The notes: generated by a model from the letters alone, not told the origin. A stretch of DNA of 64,000 nucleotides from Sipunculus nudus (GCA_026874595.1 CM049318.1:20559456-20623455); one strand, 5' to 3'. Positions 44,461-57,272 are shown, counted from the first letter of the stretch. Numbers and translations: made by a program.

Positions 44461-47400
44461 AGATTTCTCTGTATGCACTAGGAACCGGTAAACTGTAAAC
44501 TGGACTAAAGTAAACCGGACTACAGTAGACTGCCTTTAAAGTGGACTACAGTAAACCAAACTGATGTGGAATAGTGGACTTGTGTGGACAGAGTAAACTG
44601 ATTCACGATCCGAATTATTTGCTAGTGCAGATACGGCCTTAGATTGAGAAATGAACACAAAAGAATACGTGTGAATCAATGTAAAACCCAAAGTGTAAAT
44701 TCCATCTCAATGGTAAGAAAATATTTTATCTGTAAAAAGTTCCTGTACACAAAATAAATATATACCAGATTACAGGACAAACTGGTTTTTAAGTCAGAAT
44801 GTGCCATATCATGTTGCCAGTTTAACAAGAAGTTCCAGCTTATAATAAGTGTATTGTTTGCTGATATACGAGCCCTTTCACAACTGCATCAAATAATAAA
44901 GATCATGTTTCATTAAGAATAAAGCAGTCTGCCCTTCAGCAGTAGTTAAGTTGCAGGCCATATTTCATCACCACTGTACGAGCCACATCTGGACTGAGTA
45001 TGCACATAACATGTACAGAATGTGACATACAGAGTATATATGTTTTACCATAGCCAGACAAACTGCACACAGCCTATTCAACAAGTCCTTGCCCTGTAAC
45101 TCCTAACCTGAAGAATGTCACGATGGCAGCCTTGAACTTTAACCTCTGACCCACAAAATATCACAACTAAAACCCTATTGTAGCTGTCCTTGAAATTTAA
45201 AGGTGGTTGAAAAATACAGAAACTTGGACCTTCAGTTTACCATTCTTTCAACTTTTAACCCCATAAATTACCCTGACTCTGATGTCTTATAAACCCAGGT
45301 ATCAAAACACATAATTTGAAGAACATTATTTCTGCTGTATGGAAAAGGTGTGGCAAACTGACAGGTAATCTGAAGTTACTGTGCATAAAACACTATAGGA
45401 CAGACATACAGTTACACAGAAGAAGCTGGGATCACTGTATAGACCTATATTATAATTTTGAAAACTAGCCATGGCTTGGCAGATAGGCATTGATTCTTTA
45501 ATAACCATCTCTTTTATAATAGAATGAACAACTACATAACTTTCTCTGAGTCATCATTCAAATATATATGAATTATGAAATAAAGCATTTGGGTGTGGTC
45601 TAAACAAGTGTTATTCCGCTGTAAACTTTGCAGAGATGTATCCCATTGCCAACAAACTCTCTCGGCAGATAGATCCTCGCCGCCACGCCTCTATCAAACC
45701 CTTAGAGGATTATTTCTCTCAATTTCTCTAAAGCATTAATGGGGGCTGCCATTTTGCATACACGATAAACCCTGGATGTCACAAGTGGAAACGATGGGTA
45801 TACCAGTGATATATGTAACTTCAAAACTGACAAAAAAATAAAATGCAACATGGTTATAATAATTCACCTAGTGGATTATTATAAAGTTCCTTCAAGCATG
45901 TAGTATCATTCTTTCAATGTTACTTAATTAAGGAATATGTTGCCCCACCTAAAGAGCACTGTCCTCTCACACAAAATAACTCACAGGTAAAGTAGTTTAT
46001 CATCTGAACGTATTGTGTTTTTAATGTTAACTCAATCACTGAGTAAATAATCCTGTATAACATCTAGGATCCAGAATTTAACTGTCACCAATTTTTGCAC
46101 ATTGTACTTGGAACAGAACTAAAAGACCATTGTTCAGCCCTTGAGGCTTTTGTACCACACTAACATGTATGAAAAACCACCCTTTGAAGTGTGCACTTGT
46201 ACAGCCCTTCAGTATGTTGGCATGTGACAAAAAATAAATCAGTCTGTATAACTTGCACTGCTTGTTGCTGGCAATAAATTGACAGGAACCTGTACTGAAT
46301 TACCTCTGACCTGACCTCTGAACCTTGATAAAGAATGACAAGTTGGGAGATTGGGGAAAAAGTGGAATATAATGGCATAAGTTTATTAATTATGTTACTA
46401 AGATAATTACTTATTCTAATTAATAAATTACTACATTTATTAGGGTGACTATCTCAATATAATGAACACAGTTATATATAAGTTATGTATTTTAATACAT
46501 TGGCACTAACAGAACTGGTGTTAATGGTAAACATTAAAGGGGTGGCATAGCTTCATTTCCAGACAGTGAATGTGAACCATTTAAACAATCAGTCCTAAAA
46601 TGGGAGTTGCTATTGCTTTACAGTGGTTTGACAGTAAGTCACTTGTGTCAGAAAATGCATACACATTTGGTTAAAGTATTAGGAAATGCATGTTAGTGCA
46701 AACATATATAACACTAACACTCTGAGCTCTTGTATATACAATGTCAACATGAACTATGATCATTATAACCAGACTGCCAGGCCTGCATGTGACTGAGACA
46801 CACACCCACTCTTAGCTATGGGTTAATATCATGTTAGAACACAGCATAAAGCTGGCTGGACCATGTAAAACAGCTGTCGTAACAATCTGCCGAATGAACC
46901 ATATGACAATGTCTGGTATGCCTTTAATTCTTTAGCGACTTTCCTTGCCAGGCACATTTCTATTTTGTTCATTTTCCACAATGGCATTCAGGCTTTTACT
47001 GGCTTCAAATACCATAATTATGTTCACTGACTGTTCGGCCAGGTGGGCCCGCCATCACCCCCCACATGACATCTTTGTTTTTGCCCATTATCTTGTGAAA
47101 TTCATTCGCCACCTGGGAAGATCATGTGACCTCAGTCTCATATAATCTCCAATCATAAGCTCTTTTCATAAAGGGTCTCCTCCATGTGTAAACATTTATT
47201 ATTCAGTTTAATGTGACTTCATGCATAGCAGATAAGACCCTCCCCTGCTGCAAATATTGTCAGAATAATTAATATTTGACTTTTCCCTTATAATACAGAG
47301 AAAAAAAATCATGACTTAATTGATAAAACATAATGATTTATTACATTAAACATAAACATTTCTAACCATTAACTAAGTTTTATTAGATTTAGTGCTATTG

Positions 47401-47654
47401 TGGGTTAAACATATGACAAAGGCACGGATTATTACCCTTGTGCGAAGGGAAAACAGAATCAAATCTGTGTGTGAGTCTACAAGACAGTTTAATGGATTTT
47501 AATATAATGAAACATCTAGGTTGGTAGTCTGAATGTCTTTTATGTGATAAAATTTGGGTGCAAGTCCATGTCCAAATAACCCAAGAATTGTTGTTTCATG
47601 TTGGGTTTTTTGGTAGCACTGTTAATGCCTACCATGTTTGTGTGTTCTTTGCTA

Positions 47655-47688
47655 TTTTTTTTTTTTTTGCGGGGGGGGGGGGGGGGGG
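47655..47688. repeat. T14 followed by G18 homopolymers
   Basis: A run of 14 T (47655-47668), then gc, then 18 G (47671-47688). The lengths may be unreliable in the assembly. Confidence 0.9.
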
Positions 47689-47748
47689 CAATATTGTTCA
47701 TATTGCCATGTATGAAGCTCAGTTCAGGATGTGACATCATGAGGATTT

Positions 47749-47864
47749 AACAACAAAGGATTAAATTATAATGCAGCCATGCTTTGGAACTACATATAAA
47801 AGAATAAACAACAAAGGATTAAATTATAATGCAGCCATGCTTTGGAACTACATATAAAAGAATA
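47749..47864. repeat. perfect 58-bp tandem duplication
   Basis: Two identical copies offset by 58 bp, each starting aacaacaaaggattaaatta and ending acatataaaagaat. Identity suggests a very recent event or an assembly duplication. Confidence 0.95.
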
Positions 47865-49609
47865 AATCAAACTGTCCAGGTATTCTAAATGATTGTCTAT
47901 ATTAAGAAATTTTAATTTACTGTCTAATGGAGACTTAGTTATGTTAATGTCAACATGACACACTAAAATATGACTAAAACTACCCATATCAGTTCAAATT
48001 TCACAATCTCTGTAATTACATAAAAGCAGGTTTTATTTACCAGTAGCAAGCCTGTCCTGGAAATAAAAATTCCTAACTTTCCTGAGAAAATGGTGACAAA
48101 CCAGAATTTCACCAATCACACTTCACCTCTAGGCGTATCACATCTCACTAAACAACTCTATTATCGAAGCCCAGGGGTAGTGTAAGAGTGACCTCATCAC
48201 GACCTCAAACTCCGCTCTCAAAGGAAATCTTGTGAAATGAACCAGGTTAACCAACAGAGACCTTGCCAAGATGTGGTGAAACTCCGGTCCATGGCCCTTT
48301 CACCCTTACCAAGGTGTTAACGTTAAACTGGTCAATCCATAGGCAAGTCACATGTGTAACCTTGCCTAAAGACCCCAAGTGTGAATGTTTGCATGAGCTG
48401 ATGGGAGGCCCTATTGCTCAGCAGCCAGAATAGATGTTTTGGTCATGTGACCTGGTATGAGAATTTGATTATATTTATATTTTGTAAATTTCAGCTATAT
48501 TTATGAGAGCTTTATGAGTTATATGGCCAAACAGTGAGCCATATTATGTGACCCAGCTCACAATGTAAGTATGAGCTGAAGGGGGGCCTTTATAGGTATT
48601 TCTGATTGCAATTAAATTGAGTGGTGATATGGGAGGTCATGTAAGAGCTGTATACCTGGAGCTTTTTAGAGAATGTATTTTCTTGTAAATACATCAAGAC
48701 AAAATCTGTATGTAACAGCAGACCAATTTAACTGTAATTTGATTTCATTAGCATCTAAGATTCAGAATTCACAAACAGAAATTTAATTATAATGGACCCT
48801 GATATTTGGCAAAATTACTTTTAAATGCCCAATCCATAATACTGCTTAAGCTTGAACAAAACAACCTACCTGATGTCCAGGTGTGTATGTATAGACGGCA
48901 GTAAGACATACACTGGTAACAAATATACAATGTCACAGCTACGTGACATCAGCATATCTCCATAAACATGACATTTGTTACTTTCCTGGTTTAATATACA
49001 ATGCCCTAAGTGTTTAGCACTCAACCATGGTAATTAAGCATATATAACTAAGTAATACCAGTCACACACTGAATCAAAATAACTCTCTCTTTGACCTCTA
49101 TAATGGATTATATTTTGCATAAATCCTGTTATAAGTCCACACTGCATACTCAGGAAACATGTGATTATCTAACACCTCAATCTAATTTCTGAACTGACCT
49201 TACTCCTGACCATCTGAAGTCAGCAGAGGTCAAAAGAGTAAATGAAAATCCTGATACTTCCTTGTTATGCCTAACACTAACAATACCAATGAATCTTTCC
49301 TTCCTCAACAAAGACAACATTTTTACGACTATTATACTAACAGGTTTGTGACTCGTATTCTGGTATCACCACAAATCCAGCTTTCAATTTGTATCAAGTT
49401 TTCCAATTCTACTCATTCTTACTCATTCTCGTGGTATACCCTTAATGCATAGATATAAATGCAAATACCAACATCTGGGTTTTAGTCAGTATGCAAAATG
49501 GTAACCCCCATGGGCAGTTAAAGACTTGAAAAGGGCACAAAAATAAAACAGGAAAGTGCACTCAGAGTCTCCAAAGGCAGTGGGAATCTATTTGCAGAGT
49601 TTTTGGCAA

Positions 49610-50190
49610 AGAGACCCAAATCTTCCAAATAAAATCCAGACCCAAATCTTCCAAATAAAATCCAGACCCATATCTTCCCAGCAAAAGGCGGAGGTAAATT
49701 CTGGGCATGACCACCCTCGCCTGCAAATCAGATAAGGATTTTAAACAACAAGGTTGCACCCTTGAGGGAAGACTTCCACCAAGGGTTTTATGACCTTGAC
49801 ACTTAGGTAATTATTTTGACCAGGTTAGAAGAAAAAGGCTTCAGCCAAAGGCTCTGGGCAAATGAATATGGCAAAGAGTTTAGGGGAAATCACTAGGAGA
49901 GGAGGCTGGCAAGAGGTGGTGGTGGAAAATGACAGTGGCGGTAGGTTACGGGTGAAATAAGAGGTTGACAGAAATAACCTTGACAAGAGGTTGTGCAAAA
50001 TAACCTTGACAAGAGGTTGTACAAAAGAAAATAAAGTTATGAGGAAATTACCTTTGCCAGATGCGGGGGGGAAAATGACCTTAGCCAAAGTTGGCCAATT
50101 GACTTTGGCCAAGTATTAAGGGGTAGTGAGAGAATTGTGGGATTGTTGAGAATTACCTTGGCCAGAGGTTGTGAGGAATGAATCTGGCCA
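49610..50190. repeat. degenerate minisatellite region (accttg.c.agaggttg)
   Basis: A 29-bp unit aaatcttccaaataaaatcc is doubled at 49617-49675. It is followed by a decayed array of about 30-bp units with the core ccttgacaagaggttgt / ccttggccagaggttgt, clearest at 49970-50030 and 50150-50175. Confidence 0.75.
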
Positions 50191-51408
50191 GCAATCTCAC
50201 TACAGGAGAGTGTGAAAACTAAACTTTGTGGTCCCAACCAAAGCACACCTGACTAAATATAACACAACATGCACCAGATCATGATAAATGGTGTAGATCC
50301 AGGGAAAACTGAAATCTTGAAAGAAAGTGAAAGTACTATGCAGATACACAAGACTTAAGTGTTTCAGCTAGACTGATCTCTTTCAACTTTGCAACATTAC
50401 TTATATACATACACACAAACAAGGAAAGATATACCCTACCATGCATTATTTCTGTTACAGTGAAAAACTCTGGCTTTCTTAACTGCAGTGGTCTTGTCTT
50501 AAATGATAGATCTGTATATCGATGCTGATAATTTATGTGTGCTTCTGAATCTTAAAACTTAAAACATTAAATCATAACAGGCGTAACATAAATAAGACAG
50601 CTATATTTTGAAATGGGCACTGTTAGTAAATTATGAATTCTTGCATCAAGCAAATAATGATTTTGGTGGACAACCTTGACCTTGTATACTGGTGGAGTGT
50701 TTGTAGAACGTCCATCCCAGGTTGCTGACCAGAAATTCTATAGGAATCATGTGTCAGATGTGAGGGTGTGGCCCGGGTGGCCTTGCACATCTAACAAGTA
50801 TTGACATGGAGATCTCCAGGACTAACAAACTCACCAGCGGTGAGGGTATACATATGGGGGCCCTGTATTTACAGTGCATATTTGAGCATTAAAGGGGAGG
50901 GGACTGGTGAAGTCTTATTACAACATGAGGACCAAGAAGGAAACATGTTCCAAGGGCAAAGTTCAAACACCTGAGTTAAGCCATCATTTTATTTGTTCAC
51001 ATTTCATTCATATTCAGTCTGTCACAAACCAGATTCTTAGGTATAAAATGTAACACTAATAAAATATTTATATATTTCTACATGTTTTAAGGCCCAAAAT
51101 GGAACTTTAGAGCCTTAAAAGGCCAACACTTAAATACACCCCTTTAGTTAACTACTTGCTAAGATACAGGATGATGTTCTAATTTGTTTCTGCAGCTAAA
51201 TGGCTTAAACAGGTTCACCCTTCTGATAAAAAGATAACATTGATAAAATGTTCATGCTAATGTTATAGGGTCCTAAAAAGTGACCTTTAAAGGCCAAGAT
51301 AACCATCATGATAAGGAATAGAACTGATTAAAATAACCCACTGCTATCACAATAATATGCAAGTTATACTTTACAGAAGCAGTGAGTATCATTAAATACA
51401 GTACTTAC

Positions 51409-51540
51409 CAAGTCCAATGCCAATAAATACAGTTATTCAGTGGGTAAATAAATCCAAACTTAAGCGTGGTAGCACACACGTTTACATTACAGTACTCCGC
51501 GGCAGGAGGCGTGTCCACAGGAAAGCTTGTGTATGTGACC
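51409..51540 (-). other. candidate non-coding 5' leader exon / promoter of RBMS
   Basis: A locally GC- and CpG-richer stretch on the minus strand (cctcctgccgcggagtactg) ends at a strong donor ACTTG/gtaagtac (donor at 51408). It holds only a minimal ATG-TAA and no long frame, as expected for a leader. Joined to 37772 it would leave ATG 37754 as the first usable start. The link to the gene and the 5' limit are inferred. Confidence 0.35.
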
Positions 51541-52318
51541 AGTTCACACACACTGATAGGCCAGTCCCGGACTGAGGGTCACAAAAACAAAGGGGGGCGT
51601 AGACAGTGGCACAGGCCCTGTACTGAAGCCTGGTAATTTAATCAGGTGCTGAGACTTTACACAGTAGCAACCTGCTGGGCTGCTACAGCACATGCACTGC
51701 TGTAAACAGTTATAGGCTGTTTTCCAGGCCAAGCCACTTAATTTTTTAAAACTCAAAAATATGATCAAAAGCACTACTTGAGAGTGATATGATCTGATAT
51801 CATTTACTACCACTTAGAACACTTTGCATTTTTTCCAGCTATTTTTATGGATTATGTCTTTCAGCTATTTTTTCGTAAAAAAACTAAAAGACAGCTTTTA
51901 GCCATAGGATTTGATATGGTGTACTCCAGATCTATTTCTGTCGTGTTTAATTGGTTTTAATCTTTCTGATAATTTTATTAGGCTGACATAATTTTTTATG
52001 AGGTAAATATATATCTTTTACACTCAAAATTTGTTCAAAGAACCAATGAGTACTCTACAGTATTCTCTGATGCTTCAGGTATGGATATAATTAAGTTATA
52101 TTTTAAAAAGTTTACACAGTATTTCAGACAATGCCATCCATGACTATCAAGGCTAGTGCAACCAAGTGATTAATTTCGTCATCTGACTTATTAATTAGAT
52201 CTCTAAGTCATGTGATGCTGTTGTTTGACCGGGTAAAAGTCACATGATAAAAAATCAAAATTGTGTACCTTCATCAAGATATCCCTGTAACATCTGAACA
52301 AAGACAATTAAATCAAAC

Positions 52319-52333
52319 AAAAATAAGCATTCT
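52319..52333 (+). repeat. left target-site duplication of the SINE
   Basis: aaaaataagcattct, repeated at 52787-52801. Confidence 0.9.
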
Positions 52334-52786
52334 TTTTTTTTTAATTTTTTTTTCTTTTTTTTTTGGTGGAGGTAACCGCCTCCATTTTTAATGCTGACTT
52401 ATCTAATTCTTAACCTAAGTATGTACATCTGCAGAGTTTCCATTTCAGTTTTTGGACTACTTGACAGGGCGGCAGCACTCGCTCCCTATCATTTTTATTT
52501 TGTATCCTGGTGTTACCCCAGGCCCGGTGTCTACCGCACCTGCGGGTCCTGGGTGTGTGATCATCCCCATTGCTGGGTCATAACACCGAGGAACCCCCCA
52601 AAGACGCACTCGTATGTGAGTGATACAAGGTTGTGGGGCACAGCCTTCACATTAAGCCTGCAGAGTGCTCACCCTTGGTAGGGGCAGACTGTGAAAAAAC
52701 CTCAACGCCTCGGCTGAGATTCGAACCCACAATCTCCCGGCTTTGAGTCCTGCGCTCTTCCCCTGAGCCACAGAACCCAGTCAAAA
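52334..52786 (-). mobile_element. tRNA-derived SINE, about 450 bp, minus strand, with 15-bp TSDs
   Basis: On the minus strand it starts with a tRNA-like head: A box TGGCTCAGGGG and B box GGTTCGAATC. A conserved body follows, containing tgatcatccccattgctggg in plus-strand reading, and then a 3' palindrome ggaggtaaccgcctcc (52368-52385 region) and a poly-A tail (poly-T on the plus strand). A 15-bp duplication aaaaataagcattct flanks it, as in L1-type target-primed retrotransposition. Confidence 0.93.
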
Positions 52787-52801
52787 AAAAATAAGCATTC
52801 T
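52787..52801 (+). repeat. right target-site duplication of the SINE
   Basis: aaaaataagcattct, identical to 52319-52333. Confidence 0.9.
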
Positions 52802-53950
52802 GCTTTCCTTCTAATTTTGTGTAATTTCAAGAAAATATCCTTAATTGCTTTTAGGATGTCTTCTTTTGTTATTTATTTAATCTAATACTTATAAAAGGAA
52901 TTCAGTTCACGTTTGTTCGCAATGTTCTCTAAAACCGCGCTGTGTACAATATTGTGCCATACATCATTTTAAAGGTTATTATCCCCGCAGTGACATAGGC
53001 GATATGAAAATAAATAATTTTTAATATACATATAATTTTGAGTGATTTTTCCGTTTTTTTACCGAGCACAGCTGAACTGCCTTCGGCAATCACTGGAATG
53101 CGTGCATCGTGGTCACTTAACCTCTAACACTAAGGACCATTGTTCATATGAATAACGCTTGCTTTCAATGAGGGATTTGACCCAAGTGCGTGGTCAGTAA
53201 AAGAGAAAAACACATGTTTCTCGCTTTATGAAATGGAGAGTTCAACTCAGGAGTATTAATGACAAAACCTAATTCAAGGTCCCAGTTTCAGGAACAGGGC
53301 TGGGATGGTGTCGGGGGTTTCAGGCCTCAAAATTTGTCTGATACGATGAAAAAAAGGTTGCGGTGGCTGAAAATGGGATACGGACCCACTTCACGGAGTC
53401 CCGCTGGGCCCGCTTCTGCTATTTACGATGTACCGTAAAATCTCCACTTAAAACCGCACTTCCGATTAAAACCGCACCCAGACTTCGCCGAAATTCCAGG
53501 TGAGACACCGCGAGGGGCTCAAATACTGAAAACCTCCCTTTAAAACCGCACCAACTTTCGCTACGGAATGATTTGACAAAAGACACAATCAAGCTGTCAT
53601 CTAGAAATGAACACGCGAAGGTTGCGGCTAGGCCATTCCTGTCCACTTTAAAATTCCTTGGGCATTTTATTCAAACACATCATAAGACTTTTTTTTTGCA
53701 GGGACACTCAAGCATGAAGTTTGAGAAGACGCAAGGGCCGGTGAACCTCTGCCTGTTTATACAGATTTTAATTCCGTGCCGTATTCTTGTTTGCTACTGA
53801 TTTGTCATTATATTTTGGAAAAAAAATATTCTGCTGATCCATTTCAAGTCACTGTATATTTTAATTCTAGAAGTAATATTTTGAAATCTTAATTTTTAAT
53901 GAAAATTCCATTTTCTGGAATTACTGGGAAGATTCAAATCATTTTCATAC

Positions 53951-54029
53951 CGGTTACTTCGGTATTATCATCGTCACATCGTACGTTGACATCGTCCATG
54001 TCACAATTTGCTGGTTCGTTTGAAAACAT
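53951..54029 (-). CDS. exon-like acidic ORF inside the TIR element (unknown)
   Basis: ATG at 54029 opens MFSNEPANCDMDDVNVRC then DDDNTEVTG up to a plausible donor CCG/gtatga, 26 codons plus one base. I recognise no family. It could be the first exon of a decayed transposon gene or of captured host sequence, or chance. Confidence 0.25.
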
Positions 54030-54277
54030 CGCTAGTCACCTTAACTAAATAACAAATTAACTGAAGTTACCTTGTCGAGATACGCACGTATAGGAAACAT
54101 GACGCTTGAAAACGAGTGATTTTAAGGTAAAATTAAAGTGGTCAGTCGGGGTAAGCAAGTTTTTTTCCTGAAGAAAGTTTCCGTGTGGGGAGCCATTTTG
54201 TCAAGGCAGTGTTCGCGCAAGGCACGCTGGGACGAAATAGGTGGCTGTTCTGTTTACCACCCACCGCGTACAGCCGT

Positions 54278-54358
54278 TCAAAATATTCTTAGCAGAATAC
54301 CGGGGCGTTTCAGCACATGGCGGCACTCAAACTTGATTTTAAAACGATCGTCTGCCAT
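54278..54358 (-). CDS. short ORF inside the TIR element (unknown)
   Basis: ATG at 54358 opens a 26-residue frame starting MADDRFKIKFECRHVLKR and stopping at TGA. It lies in CpG-rich DNA. No known motif; probably a remnant or chance. Confidence 0.15.
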   Translation of the reverse strand: MADDRFKIKFECRHVLKRPGILLRIF

Positions 54359-55084
54359 TGTGTGACTCTTTACGATGTCAGCTTTTTATTTATTTTACGT
54401 TTTAAAAAAATAATCATTCCTAAATAATGCCGCAAATGGGTTTATAGTAGGCTTTTATTTCAATTTTGCTTGACCATGCCCAACGAAGTGAGCCGCTGTT
54501 AGCCCTAGCACCCGTCCTCTCTTACTACGCTACGCTGTGCGAGAGCCCTAGAAGATGATTTGAGGAAACTGGAGACATTCCACATGACAATTAAATTCTT
54601 ATATTTCGTCTGAAAATGTCGAATTCGTTAAGAAATAAAGATATTCTTATCAAATACGCATATAACATTCCACTTAGACAGTGTTTGTCCACTTTAAATG
54701 TTGATTAGAAGAATATGTATTATCCTAATAAACGGTGATACACGGGGACCGATGTCTGCTCTGGGTTTTCCCTCCAGCCACGGCTGGCCGGCAGCCGCCT
54801 GTGTAACCAGTGGTAACGGGCCTTGTTGGCTCAGCGAGCAAAGGTCACGCAGTTCATTGTTTCAGATTCTGAGACAGTTTCAAGCGCAAGGATTGCAAAG
54901 TTTTAAAAGTGAGTCTTGTTCACATACTAAAACAATATTTAGCTGAATTTCGTGGTCATTCGAATAAAGTACTATATCTCCCTTAGATTACTTAAAGTTT
55001 CCTTTTCATAAACGCACTATTTGATTTTACACGATTTTTTTCCGACAAGGGTTTGAAGTTCTCCAGTTTACTCTGAAGCTTTTT

Positions 55085-55113
55085 ATGCGGCGGTATCCTT
55101 GATACCGCCGCAT
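55085..55113. repeat. perfect 13-bp hairpin with 3-nt loop
   Basis: atgcggcggtatc, loop ctt, gataccgccgcat. A GC-rich, mismatch-free stem inside the TIR element. Confidence 0.97.
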
Positions 55114-55499
55114 TTATGCAGTTAGGCCGCTGTGTGTTACAGCAGGGTTGTTGTAAACGTATTATTTGGTAACAATTACCAAGATTTTATAACAAGTTCT
55201 ATATCACACGAAAACTAGTCAGCAATATTTTAATTTATAAATAACAAATAATCGTCAATAATACATTAACACACGGCTCCCATGCATGCGAGACTGCTGC
55301 TAAGAATGGCCTTCGAAAGTTGCAATATTATGGCCCACTCGCCGGCTCAAAAACGATGATTGTCAGGAAGATATTCAGGAAACCCTTCTAGTATAAACCG
55401 CACAGTGCTTTCAGGAAATCAACCTGATTTCAAGATTTTGAATTTCTTGATTAAACCGCGGTTTTAAGTGGAGATTTTACGGTATGCACGATGTATTTC

Positions 55500-57240
55500 T
55501 GTTTCCTTCTTCAAGAACAGTTTCCTTTCAACGTACATTTAATTAATCTTTCATGTGTTCCTCACATCAACCTATTCTTTATACGACCAACAATAGAAAC
55601 CAGTCAGATATCAACGAAACACTGTATGCCTCCGCGTCTCATTCCGGTTCGCAATGTATAAACATCATCACTGATCAAGTCTTCAATGTAAACATACCGG
55701 GATATGATTTTTGCAACGAGCACAGCGCCACAAAATAACAGTAAAAATTATTTGTACATATCGTATTCCGAGAGTATCCCACTAAAAATCTATATTTTCT
55801 TTTAACTTTTATAATAAAAGTTGAGCCAACATTCAATATCTCAGTAAATATATCTCCCAAATCGCGGTAAAAAGCCCGGTGTACCGGGTTTATCAGCTAG
55901 TTATTTAATACAAGTTAATATCAATCTCTTTAGGTATAATGCCATCTATCCAATCTTCCTGGTAATGGACTCAAAATGACTTGTCAAGCATTCCAGTCAG
56001 ATATTCCAGATAAACCATACGCTGCCACATTAGCCAAAGAAGGAAATAAATATAACAGCAAGAAATCACGAAAAATAGCAACAGAGTCTAGCTTGAGACA
56101 GAAATAATCATATAAACCTACATCTGTGGAGTCTGGACGACTCTCTGATGAGATGAGAATCCTTTGACTGGGAACACGAGAGAGCACTTTGAGTGAATCA
56201 GACAGAAATCAAGAGCCCGCAGAGGACCTGCCCACATCGTGAATTAACTACTGTAGGCCATGCACATCAGAGACCATGTCAACAGAGTTTTTGAATCAAA
56301 TGCCCACTTGTTCTGTTGAAAGTCAGTTTCCCCCTGGACACTTGACTCAGCTCAGCTATATTAAATGTGTGACTGTCCCTCTTATCTCCCATATTGACAG
56401 CATTCTCAAACCAAGTGTATCTATAAATAATGGTTACTGCACATAACTATGTTTGTTTTGTTTTTAATTAACGTGAATTAAAATGTTTACATATGTAAGG
56501 CTAACTTTATACTGTAATTTTTTGCATAACCTACTGTAAGATTTAGTAAGGCAAAAAATATCAGAGTTTTGGAATGCCATAAACAAGCTGAGACTAAATC
56601 AGTATCTGCTGACACTGATAAATTTAATATTGTACAAACTTGAGTGCTAAGCACAAAGAGACAGACAAACTGAATGACAGACAGAGTGACAAACATGATA
56701 TATCACAAGTTATGTGTATAATGCTTGAAAGAAGACCAACTGTTATTTTCCCTATTTAAATCAATAACAATAAATGTAATGTAAATTCTTGGCTATAGGA
56801 GCTCATTCTCTTGGCCTGATTGCACCTAGATCTAAAGAATCAAGTAGTTTTAACCATACACTGGTGGGGAGCTGGCCCAGCCTTGGCTATGGGCTTGACT
56901 CAGTAATGCTGTAATCTGGTATAATCATAACCACTGCTGGCAGGGCAGCTCCTGACCCTGAGGTCACAGAGTGCTTAACCTGCTACAGCCTGGGGTGCTG
57001 TACTGAATGTGTTGGCAGCACCAGGATAACAGTGGTTGAATGAAAGGAATATATATATACACATGTATCTGTATTTTTCCCATGATGTCAAGACTATCCT
57101 CACCCAAGCCTAATATCATACTGAATGCAGATTTAATTGATTAATGTGAATAAGTAAATTTGTTTTATATCCATTACTTCCATTATTTTTTTTTCAAATT
57201 ACATAAATAAAGGAGTTGTGTATGTCCTGTCAGTGACATT
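55500..57240. other. non-coding stretch, nothing recognised
   Basis: No exon or clear repeat family. Minus-strand frames at 56187-55984 and 56696-56487 show no domain. The minus strand around 56,110-56,230 has a donor-like GAT/gtaggt and moderate GC, so an alternative leader exon is possible but unsupported. Confidence 0.4.
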
Positions 57241-57272
57241 ATATTTACTGAATGCTGATGAAGGTCACTGTA

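Larger units (their letters stand above)
37773..51408. other. large 5' intron (if the leader exon at 51.4 kb is real)
   Basis: 13.6 kb of repeat-bearing DNA upstream of the first recognised coding exon. I searched by eye for an N-terminal coding exon and found none that is convincing. Contents are listed separately (microsatellites, small tandem duplications, SINE-like copy, hAT MITE, degenerate array). Stretches not listed held nothing recognisable. Confidence 0.45.
53433..55482. mobile_element. 2-kb DNA element with 27-bp perfect terminal inverted repeats
   Basis: 53431-53457 and 55458-55484 are exact reverse complements, starting taccgtaaaatctcc and ending taaaaccgc. If TA is the target duplication, the element is 2,050 bp, which fits Tc1/pogo-like families. 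The motif taaaaccgca is repeated near the left end (about 53447, 53466, 53534) and taaaccgc near the right end, like subterminal transposase sites. The interior is CpG-rich for this window, with short ATG frames but no recognisable transposase. Confidence 0.85.

Noticed and set aside
45650-45770. Minus-strand ATGGCAGCCCCC as a first exon
   Set aside because: The frame stops after 16 codons with no donor; GC content alone is not enough.
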